A DNA stretch of 64,000 bases, taken from the NCBI GenBank assembly GCA_027605045.1, contig JAQFWX010000031.1, positions 372,001-436,000 of the forward strand. Direction: 5' to 3'. Position 1 is the first letter of the stretch. Each line of letters begins with the position of its first letter. The notes below the pieces were generated by a model that was not told the origin of the DNA, searched no databases, and was given only the letters and a program-made list of their open reading frames with translations. Origin of the DNA: Phallus indusiatus (Eukaryota; Basidiomycota; Agaricomycetes; Phallales; Phallaceae). Positions 55,374-64,000 of the stretch are shown piece by piece. The position numbers and the translations under genes were made by a program.

Positions 55374-56857
55374 ATGTCTAACGACAACAAGAACCTCAGC
55401 GAACTCAGAGAGCGTACACCCACTCAGGTTACTGCTACTGTTTCGTCTGTTCCCGCGGAAGAGGTAACAGAACAATATACCACCTTCCCCAATGCATGGT
55501 CTCGTGTGCGATATCAATTCAGAGAGGCTTTCGCAGAATTTTTGGGTACCATGGTTCTTGTTCTCTTCGGAAACGGTGTTCTTTGTCAGGTGAACTCTCT
55601 TATTACATGGATCTCGCAGAAGACAATTTGACCACCTCAATGTCAGGTCGTCCTTAGTGGCAACTCTAATGTTGCTTCTACCCCAAAAGGAGTACGTAAA
55701 ATGTTTCCTGATACTCATTCACATTTTCTAAATATTTATAGGACTATCTTTCCATATCCCTTGGTTGGGGTATCGGCGTCGCACTCGGCGTTTGGGTATC
55801 TGGTGGCATTTCCGGCGGACATATCAACCCTGCTGTACATTTCATTGTTTATTGGTGTAGCCTCTTAATGCTTACGCGATGAACAGATTACTCTTGCTTT
55901 AGCAGTCACCCGGCGTTTTCCTTGGAAAAAGGTGCCCATTTATATGCTATCACAACTTCTCGGGGCAATACTCGGTGCAGCTATTATATACGCAAATTAC
56001 TTCCATGCCATCAATATATTTGAAGGTGGTAGCGGAATTCGCACTGTTCCTGGTACCGCTGGCTTGTTCGGTACATATGCGGTAAGAAATGACTTTTTCG
56101 GATAGTGATCCGCTAAATTCATGTTTATTTCGCTTCCAGGCAAATTACCTACCCGATTGTACGTTATGGATTGTCCTTTTTTTCTAACTAATTGCTGACT
56201 TTGATATCAACCTTTAAGCTGCGGCTTTCTTTGACGAATTCCTAGGGACGGCTATCCTTCTCCTGTGCCTACTGGCTGTCACGGACTCTGTATGCCCCTA
56301 TGTCTCGGCTAGCTTTATTATCCCCTCATCTCTCTTTGATAGAAAAATATTGCACCTACGCCTGGTCTCCTTCCCTTAGCGTTGTTCCTGATCATTTCAG
56401 GCATCGGAATGGCGTTTGGACTGCAGACGGGTGAGTCGATTCGGTTCTGCCCAGGTACATATATATATGCTCAAAGTATCAAGGTTTCGCGGTTAATCCT
56501 GCGCGCGATCTGGGTCCTAGGATAGTAACCGCAATGGCAGGATATGGAAAAGGAGGTAAATAAGACTGAATTCCTTCGCTACTTGGGACCATTCCTAATC
56601 AACATCAAAGTTTTTACCTTCCGCGGCCAATACTGGCTATGGTGCCCCATAGTATGTGTTTTTTTGCCTTCAATACCCTCTAAGTTTGTCTTACGGTAAT
56701 TCAATAGCTTGCTCCATTTGCGGGCGGAATTGTCGGCGCCTTAGTATATGATATTTTTATGTACACTGGCAGCGAGAGTATTGTCAACTCGTCAAGGACG
56801 GCAAAAGCTGACAAAATAGCTGCGGAAACGGCTAGGTCAAACTTTCAAAATGTATAA
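55374..56857 (+). CDS. Aquaglyceroporin (MIP family channel)
   Basis: Passes water, glycerol and small solutes through membranes. Exons 55374-55589, 55647-55691, 55742-55834, 55887-56081, 56140-56158 (19 nt), 56219-56289, 56343-56430, 56484-56555, 56611-56651, 56708-56857; 329 aa, all phases fit. Both pore motifs are present: GGHINPA (116-118) and VNPARD (247-251); the Asp after NPAR marks the glycerol-conducting branch. Six helices are visible, with [11 protein letters not shown] before the last. N-terminal tail of about 45 hydrophilic residues; short charged C-terminus. An intron falls directly after the first NPA. Intact. Confidence 0.95.
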
Positions 56858-57399
56858 GGCTTTGAATTGAGCTTTATTTGTTCTTTCATGTCTTCTCCTT
56901 TCTTTATTTTCTCATCTTCTTTATTGGGCATGCACGTGATTGTTGATATTACATCGACAACGTGCCAGATGTTGATGAATTGGCTATGTCGGATTCAGTT
57001 TACGAATGTTTTAGTAAAAACTGAACCCATTATGATATTACGATTCCTTTTACTTAATTAGCAAATCATTTCGAATAAAGATTCAATTTGAGCCGTTAGG
57101 TTGAGCTCTCAGGTTCTCAAACTGTGATCAAATAGTTGGTAAACCAATAAAAGCTCCTTTCTCACAGCCAACTTTTCTCTGGCTCATTTCAGAATATAAA
57201 GCTTAACTCTACCGATCTAATCTATTGATTTCGTACGCCAGTTCTCTGAGCTTTACTGAAAAAGCCTGGTGATGGCGCCGGGGAGACGACTTTTCTGATT
57301 CATACTGATACACTTAGACTAATAGGTTTGACAAAACACGGGACATAAATTAATATACTAGCTCAGTACAAATTATATGCAGCAATTTGAACCAAGTAA
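56858..57399. other. Intergenic, 3' flank of the aquaporin gene
   Basis: AT-rich, nothing recognised. Confidence 0.5.
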
Positions 57400-57672
57400 T
57401 GGCTAGTTGAATACATATACAATTTAATTCTTGCTTTACATGGAAGGCCCGATAGCATTATTGCATTCCTCGTTATACTATCTACGAGTGCTATTGGCAT
57501 TTGGCTTCCTAAACTGTTTTTCAATTTTGTAATGAAAGGCGAAACCACTTGCTCGCTATTTAGTATCCAAATCATTGTCGTTCTGCTCATTGGAGTGTTT
57601 ATCAACCGTCTTCGTCAAGGAGGATGGCGGGTGATGGGACTACCTTGGTCTAAGTTTCGTGTACCCGGCTAA
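57400..57672 (+). pseudogene. Possible exon remnant of a membrane protein
   Basis: About 90 codons are open to a TAA at 57670-57672, with two hydrophobic segments (DSIIAFLVILSTSAIGIWLP and FSIQIIVVLLIGVFI) and a basic loop after the second. The first recalls the start of ZIP metal transporters, but that is only an impression. No start or splice context is clear. It may be a fragment or chance. Confidence 0.2.
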
Positions 57673-58081
57673 GATATCGGGCTTGAAAAAAGGTAGCAAG
57701 TAAAACAGTGCCGATGTTCATCCCACACTTGAAACTCGAACACTATGTCCCAGCCTCGTCATAGAAGAACCTGTGAAGAAGCTCTCTAACGTTTTGGTCT
57801 TTTGTTGAGGTTTCAGGCGTTCAGTGCCTTTGGACGAAATATACACCCGAATCAAAGTGGCGATTCAGGATCTGCAACACTGTACCTGGCCGGGACCGGA
57901 TAATATAATAGTCATTACGGGCTTCACCCCTGCACACGGAGCCACATGTATGCAATTATGACCGTAGATTATTATATATTGTTCCACAATTGAGTAATAC
58001 GAAATTAGTCACTTCCCACACTCTTTCCGCCAGTCCTTTACTTGCTCCAACACTGAGGTCCCGCGATCCCTCATTACTGTA
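57673..58081. other. Upstream region of DUF6533 gene B
   Basis: Promoter region; no other feature seen. Confidence 0.5.
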
Positions 58082-59537
58082 ATGAACTCTACAGTAACGG
58101 ATGGCGGCGGATCATTGGGATTCCCAGTGGCTGCTCTCCCAGTTGTAGTCAATCAACTTTATATTGCAAATTACAACGTTGGTATGTATAACTGAACTGC
58201 CGAAAGTTGAATGTCAGCTAATGATTTTGCAATAAAGCGGCCTCCTCTGCTCTGTTCTTCTATGACTGTCTGTTAACTCTGGACAGAGAGGTATTACTTT
58301 TACTACTCTTGTTGTGAATACTATTTTTGATTTTTTTTAGGTGAGATTCATATGGAAGTAAGCCCATTGCTAATTCGATATGTTCCAAGCTGGCTCAAAG
58401 TATACTGCATTGTTACGCAGATCTAGGTTCTCCTTCATAGTTTTCTTGTTTTCAGCCATACGTTTGCTGGCTGTGGGAGGGCAAATGTATGTTCCCACTG
58501 CTGATTCCTCGCCAGTTATACCATTAATTACATAAATTCAGAACATTCCTCATCTATAACTTCGGAGTAATGAAGGTTTCAGAATCCTATTGCAAGGGTC
58601 AACTCTGGTTTTCAGGAATGCTGGGTTTGGTTATGTTTGCATGCGTGGACGTATTATTGATATACCGCGGTACGCTAGAAAAACCATCCATTTCATACCA
58701 TCTATCCTGAGTATCCTTGCCCAGTGTATGCCTTGTACGGTAGAAACAAGAAGTTACTGTGGTCACTTTACCTTTCAGAATTTTTAGCCTTTGTGTCTAT
58801 CTTGGTTTTGTGCGCACTAGCCTTTCCGAAATTCCAAATAATTCCCAACCCCATTCCACACCAACTTCACATCGGTGTTTGTATACTGATAAGCTATTCC
58901 AATCTTCAACCGGACCTTTGGTGAGGGATTAAAATACCTGCACACAGTGTGCAAGTATATATAACATATTTTCAGGCTCCCTTTGGTTCCTATGCAGGGA
59001 ATTCTTCTTTTCCTGGCAGTAGGGCGCTATATTTATCTTCAATCAAAAGGACCGACGATGCTGAATACTACATCCCATCTCTATTACACATTTATGCGGG
59101 ACGGTGTTTGGACCTTCTTCGTTTTATTTGGTAAGAGTACAGCAAGAGATTGGTGCACATTGACGATCCTCCATCGCAGCTGATATTTTATTGTGCGTTA
59201 TCGGAGACAATTCTGAGCTTTTATTGGGCCCACTTGCCCTCCAGTAAGAATGTTATGTAATATTTGTTCCAAAGCTGCAAAGCTAACATGTTTCCCCAGA
59301 TGGTGTTATCCGGTGATCGGAATCTGCGTAATTTAACCGTCTCTTCATTTCCGCATGATCTCTAACAAAGTTGAATAGGCATCTCGCTTGATTCTCAACC
59401 TACGCGCAGCAAGTCACTGGCAAGAGTCAGACGACATTTTAACTGGAGCTTCGCTCACCAACACAAAGCTGACATTCGCTGGCGAAAGGATAAACGCAAG
59501 TGCGGCAGAGTCTTCTGAAGATATTGAGGAAATCTAA
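58082..59537 (+). CDS. DUF6533 membrane protein, copy B (diverged)
   Basis: Exons 58082-58181, 58238-58290, 58341-58357 (17 nt), 58421-58486, 58542-58669, 58725-58920, 58976-59130, 59180-59243, 59300-59327, 59379-59537; 321 aa. Exons 2 to 9 have exactly the lengths of copies A and C (53, 17, 66, 128, 196, 155, 64, 28 nt) although the introns no longer align. DUF6533 part: ASSALFFYDCLLTLDRE, VRFIWKSRFSFIVFLF. LVMFACVDVLLIYRVYALYGRN and ASRLILNLRAA are shared with A. The tail ends SAAESSEDIEEI. An older paralogue, intact. Confidence 0.9.
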
Positions 59538-59784
59538 ATGTACGTGCTTCGTTATGTTGTACTTATTTTCAGAATTTTAATGATACACCAAGGTGTGTAT
59601 GGGTGTGGGTATTGCCGCGGCGCGTAGTTATACTTCGGGTACACGTTGTCGGTAATGCGACCTTTGATTGACATGAGACTTTGTCTTTCCTTCTGCGATG
59701 CTCATCAAAATCGAGAAAATAATCAAATATTTTCATTTAACAATGGAAATGTAGTTTATTTGTATTGAGTACTGTCATCTCTTG

Positions 59785-60095
59785 TGTTGCGTACGCAAAC
59801 AGGCTACGCAGAGATTTGTCAGCGCTCGGTATATGCGCCGGTCTGTCAATATTTTGCAAATTCCAATTATTTTGTACCTTTCACCCGTTCGCAATTAAAC
59901 TATTAGCCTTTTCCATTGTTTTTAGATTACATTTTAGCACCATTCCAATTTCCTGGAAACTCCCAAATCATGTATATAAAAATCTTTCTTTAGCTTACAA
60001 AATACAACAAGAATGTTTCCCTCCTATTTCTCCCTCTGAGCACACATTCGCTGATTCCCTTATCTTCCCTGTTCGCTCCTGAGGCGCACGTATCA
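59785..60095 (+). mobile_element. Solo LTR, 311-bp family (forward copy)
   Basis: TGTTGCGTACGC...GCGCACGTATCA, TG...CA with imperfect inverted ends, flanked by the 4-bp repeat CTTG (59781-59784 and 60096-60099). It contains TATATAAAAATC near 59972. Its reverse complement is at 61302-62222. No internal coding part is present, so the parent element type is unknown. Confidence 0.85.
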
Positions 60096-60381
60096 CTTGC
60101 TTTGTGTATTTAAAGAAATAATCATTCGTTTATTTCTGGTGTGATGCCTGTATATTTTCGAATCGTTCGATGATAAAAATGTCATAAGAAAGTTTCACCA
60201 TCAGTTATGGGATACCCGTTGGAAGATATCAACTCATATCACAAGGCAATAAGATAACCTGAGGAATGATCATTTCTAAACCGGTGAAATGACATTCTAA
60301 CTTGAAGCAATGTTAGAGCGAAAATGGTCAAGTTGAAGGAGCAATTTGACTAAATGTAGCTTGGTTCAAGCAATATATAAA

Positions 60382-60773
60382 TGTCAGGGTACGCTACCGC
60401 GCCCCCTCATTTTTCCTCATTTATTATCATCGGTATATATTTCCCTCTACTTTAATTATATTTCCCATATATTATCTCCACCCTCCGTTTGCTCCCTCTG
60501 TCTCTATTCCACTTTCTCTACTCGCGCGCGTTCAGACCCGGCGTGACGCCTACAGCATCACGTCGCTTATGTTCGGTTTGGGCGTCTGGCACTTAGCTGT
60601 GTCAGGGCCGCACGCCGCGCTATCGTTTTTCATGTATATAGTCGCAGTCCCTAGAGTGAGGGTCCCTAAGCTTGTTCTCTTAGGATCCCCTCCCTCTAGG
60701 TGAGTAGTTAGTTCTCCCCCAATATATTCTCTTAGGATCCCCTCCCTCTAGTGTGAGCTGAGTAGCCCTAACA
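60382..60773 (+). mobile_element. Solo LTR of the Gypsy-2 family
   Basis: 392 bp, TG...CA, 5-bp TSD ATAAA (60377-60381 and 60774-60778). It differs from the full-length Gypsy-2 LTRs by scattered substitutions and small indels, so it is older, and keeps the AAGCTTGTTCT self-primer segment. Confidence 0.95.
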
Positions 60774-61301
60774 ATAAAGATAGCCACGTAAGAATGGTTT
60801 CCTCCCATTTTAACGACAGCTTTCAAATTGCCTTCATGTCATCACCTTTCAAGAACTTTGCTATTATCCGACCTTTCACTTCTTCATCATCAGCGGAGAA
60901 TTTCGTTCCTACCGTGTCCCTAAGTGATAAAGACGTTGAGATCACTGCTGGAATCATTCCCGTTTGTTTTCTTTTCCGTCAAAGACTCTTATTCAGGAAC
61001 TTTAACATAAGGCCGTGTGGAATATTGTGAGTCAACCCGATGGTACTGTTGAGGTTCACCAGCCTGTGGGTAATTATCACTATCGGGATACTTGATAAAG
61101 TACTGCTTCCTCCGATGGAAGACACTAAATCAAAAGGTCAATATCGCGGCGCAGAAGCATTCGTGCCTTAAGGTCACTGAAGTACTAACACTTCAGCTCG
61201 TTAACAGATCTACGTCAACTTGCCTTCGTATGATATATCAGCTGAACGCGAAACCTTTCTATGGGCTGCCAGTGCATCCTTTTACCTCATCTGTTGAAGC
61301 T
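60774..61301. other. Intergenic; left part of segmental duplication copy C
   Basis: No gene. From 61083 it matches 50981 onward. Confidence 0.55.
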
Positions 61302-62222
61302 TGATACGTGCGCCTCAGGAGCGAACAGGGAAGATAAGGGAATCAGCGAATGTGTGCTCAGAGGGAGAAATAGGAGAGAAACATTCTTGTTGTATTTTGT
61401 AAGCTAAAGAAAGATTTTTATATACATGATTTGGGAGTTTCCAGGAAATTGGAATGGTGCTAAAATGTAATCTAAAAACAATGGAAAAGGCTAATAGTTT
61501 AATTGCGAACGGGTGAAAGGTACAAAATAATTGGAATTTGCAAAATATTGACGGACCGGCGCATATACTGTGGGGTTCCCACAGAGTGTAATAAGAATAT
61601 TTCCATTTTTCTTCGATTTTTCTACAAGTTTCTCTTAGTTAGTTTCGTTCAGATAAATAGCTACAACATGGTCTTTCTTAGTAGATAAAGTTCCATTTGC
61701 GACATTTTAAGTATTTACTGCATATATGCAGCCTTCTCCTGTTCCTTTCTGTTATTTTTCTTTTGTTTCTATTTTTCCTATGATGTAGGACAAGGAGGAC
61801 GCGTGATATGCTAGAGGAAGGTATTTTTGGACTGGAAAGACCTCATGCATGGACAGCCCAGGTTTGGGAGGGCCGGACTGAGACATGTTACCCATTGTCC
61901 CAGAACTTGGACAACTCTGGACAGGGTGCGAGGTATTTTTGGGACAATAAGCTGGACTTAGTGTACTCCGGACTTCTGGATCCCAGTTTTGTATTTAAAC
62001 TCTCTATCTTTCTCTTACAATACAGTTTAGTTTTCCCCCTTCTCTTGCTCTCACTGCTTAAGTTTTAGGAAAAGCGAATTTTATTTCTATTTACTTTTAC
62101 CTTCTATCTATCTATCTATTTCCTCTGCAGATCATCTTCCCTCCTACCTGTATAGCTCCTTCCCCTTCCCCTCAATACCGAGCGCTGACAAATCTCTGCG
62201 TAGCCTGTTTGCGTACGCAACA
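61302..62222 (-). mobile_element. Solo LTR, 311-bp family (reverse copy) with a nested LTR-like insert
   Basis: Reverse complement of 59785-60095, flanked by the 4-bp TSD AGCT (61298-61301 and 62223-62226). It is split by a 606-bp element at 61569-62174. Without that element and its 4-bp TSD the length is exactly 311 bp, as in the other copy. It lies in the duplicated segment but is absent from copy A, so it inserted after the duplication. Confidence 0.88.
61569..62174. mobile_element. LTR-like element, 606 bp, nested in the 311-bp LTR
   Basis: TGTGGGG...CCCCTCA ends (imperfect inverted heptamer), flanked by the 4-bp direct repeat ATAC (61565-61568 and 62175-62178). No coding capacity. Probably a solo LTR of a further family. 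Confidence 0.75.
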
Positions 62223-62758
62223 AGCTCCGGAAAATGAATAGTCTGGTTCTCCATTCACAGTTTTTCGGCTCGTGACGAGTAGCGCAGCGAGCAAACTTTC
62301 CCCTTTCATTCAATATGTAACTTTAAGGAAAGGCTTGCCATGTGTTCTTGGAGCTCAAAGCTTTCATTGGGTCAATTCTGGTAGATGCGTCAACTGAGGT
62401 CTTTCCTTGTGCTTCCTGTGAGATTAATGTAAGTTGTCACCTTGGGTATGTGAATTCCATGTCTGAGCATGCCATTTTTGTCTGAGTGAACCTCCAGATC
62501 TGTCGCCTGAGACGGCGGCTGCTGATAGCCAACTGCTCATTTTGATGTTTCCAAGGTCGCAATTTTCTATCGTTGTGTTGGTTTATTTATGTCATTGATG
62601 CTCGCTGAATTATGTACATGACCCTGGCCCTGGAGTTCATAACTTCGCCGGCCCGGGGGCTCTCCGAGATATAATTTACCTCAGACTATTCTCGACATTT
62701 ATAAATGACGGTCGTTCCTCCTCCTTTCAACTGACCAGCTCCGACTACCTCTGCTGTC
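62223..62758. other. Upstream region of DUF6533 gene C
   Basis: Matches the region before copy A. A TATA-like TTTATAAA lies near 62697-62704, about 55 bp before the ATG, as in copy A. Confidence 0.6.
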
Positions 62759-64000
62759 ATGAATCACACAATATTGAATGGCCAACTGCTTCCAATCTCA
62801 CCAGCCACTATTCCAATATTGACCAACCGCCTTCATACTGAAAATTATAATGCAGGTATTATCAAAAGTATTTCTGAGTTCCAGAGTTAAGCTCATAAAT
62901 TTGAAGCTGCTTCCTCTGCTCTTCTGCTTTATGACTTTCTGTTAATGTTGGATAGTGAGGTATTGTACATTTTGTATCTGTATCGTATCACTGCTGCTAT
63001 AGTTTTATAGGTCGAATATATCTGGAGGTAAGCCTACCTTTTCATCATGTCCTAACTTTATAACGATGATTTTAGATCCGGATTTTCTGTGGTAGTAGCG
63101 TTGTTTATAACCACACGTTTCTTTGCTGTGGGAGCGCAGATGTGCGTTTTGAAATCACAACTCATCAAGCTCATACTTGCAATGATAACTCACATACAGA
63201 CCATTACTATTGAACAATTTTGGAACAGTTATCGTCTCGGAGACTTATTGCAAAAGCAACCGCTCGACTCAACAGATTTTGGCGTTGATCATGTTTGCAT
63301 GCGTGGACGTGTTATTGATACTCCGAAGTAAATCTACAACTTGCCGCTAACGATATTATATTGAGAACATTTATTAGTCTATGCCTGGTATGGTAGAAAC
63401 AAGCTAATACTGCGATCGCTTTGCGTCTTAGAGTTCATCATATTTGTGGCTGTTTTTTCTTTGAGCATAGTAGCTCATTTTATGTTTCGCCAAATTCCTA
63501 ATCCTATTCCTCACGAATGGCGCGTTGGTGTTTGTATTCCCTTGAATTATCCCACTCTTTCATCAGACATTTGGTAGGCTATTATCTTCATTTTCTGGAT
63601 ATACAAGGAATAGATAATATATTTCTAGGCTTCTTATTTTTCTCATACAGGGAATTGTTCTTTTTCTGGCTGTAGGACGACATGCTTATCTTAGATGGAA
63701 GGGCCCCAAACTGCTCAATGCCACATCCAGCCTATATTTCATGCTCATACGGGACGGCGTTTGGACGTTCTTTGCTTTGTTTGGTATGCCAAAAAAGGAT
63801 TATTTTAGATTTCGTTTTGTTGACAACACTCCGCAGTGAATATTATGCTTTGTGTGATTGGCGACAACTTGAAACTTGTGATAGGACAAGTTGCTGCTCA
63901 GTAGGAGCTTTTGTTTTTCAATTAGACGAAAAGCTTACATTTACAATAGATGGTGTCCTGTGGTCGTTGGAATCTGTGTAAGATTATTTGTTCTCTTTCC
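62759..64000 (+). CDS. DUF6533 membrane protein, copy C (last exon beyond window)
   Basis: Exons 62759-62855, 62907-62959, 63011-63027, 63076-63141, 63200-63327, 63378-63573, 63629-63783, 63837-63900, 63950-63977, then a donor at 63978; the tenth exon is outside. It is a close copy of A in exons and introns, with amino-acid changes such as SFGTVIVSETYC for NFGTVTVSRAYC and an Ile instead of Val before YAWYGRN. No stop or broken splice site in the visible part, so it is probably functional. Confidence 0.9.

Larger units (their letters stand above)
61083..64000 (+). repeat. Segmental duplication, copy C (partner 50981-53150)
   Basis: Matches copy A through the promoter, exons and introns of the DUF6533 gene, interrupted by the LTR nest at 61302-62222. 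It is cut by the window end. Confidence 0.85.

Noticed and set aside
57363..57605. Minus-strand frame of 80 codons
   Set aside because: Opposite strand of the hydrophobic plus-strand stretch at 57400-57672, without motif or splice context.
62100..62125. CTAT microsatellite
   Set aside because: A short run of about five units inside the nested LTR-like element; ordinary simple repeat.
1..64000. CRISPR arrays, rRNA, tRNA genes
   Set aside because: No regularly spaced repeats or tRNA A/B-box cloverleaf was recognised; CRISPR is not expected in a fungus. A tRNAscan run would be needed to exclude tRNAs fully.

Overview
The window is nuclear DNA of a fungus, most likely a mushroom-forming basidiomycete (Agaricomycetes). 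The genes are compact and split by many 45-80 nt GT-AG introns. They include families expanded in that group (DUF6533 membrane proteins, BTB/POZ proteins, AmdS-type amidase, a multi-exon microsomal P450). The transposons are fungal chromoviruses, a Tad/I-like LINE with RNase H, and hAT and Tc1/mariner elements. All exon joins were worked out by hand from splice sites, phase and family resemblance.

Positions 1-17.3 kb are a nested transposon stack. A minus-strand LINE (ORF1 gag-like, ORF2 endonuclease-RT-RNase H) is cut by a hAT DNA transposon (4893-16935, 8-bp TSD). The hAT transposase gene is cut by a full-length chromovirus, here Gypsy-1 (5865-14359, 5-bp TSD). A solo LTR of a second chromovirus family (Gypsy-2) sits in LINE ORF2. 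Removing each insert plus one TSD copy restores the frame of the element beneath, so all layers look young. Gypsy-1 has a textbook -1 frameshift site with a foldable pseudoknot, a probable self-priming site, and an antisense, intron-containing gene for a Zn2Cys6-like coiled-coil protein.

Positions 18.0-27.6 kb are a 12-exon monocarboxylate-transporter-like MFS gene hit by three transposons: full-length Gypsy-2 with apparently identical LTRs in exon 2, a hAT MITE in intron 6, and a 694-bp near-perfect foldback mariner MITE three bases into exon 9.

Positions 28-50 kb are ordinary gene space: TFIIA gamma subunit (TOA2) divergent from a polytopic membrane protein, a BTB/POZ protein, a bicovalent-FAD BBE/GOOX-like oxidase, a two-RRM RNA-binding protein, a Ser-rich protein of unknown function, an amidase and a cytochrome P450.

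Positions 50-64 kb hold three DUF6533 membrane-protein genes with the same exon pattern (two are a recent segmental duplication, the last cut by the window end), an aquaglyceroporin, a small uncertain gene, and solo LTRs, including a 311-bp family with 4-bp TSDs present twice in opposite orientation, once with another LTR-like element nested in it. I saw no tRNA, rRNA or CRISPR array.
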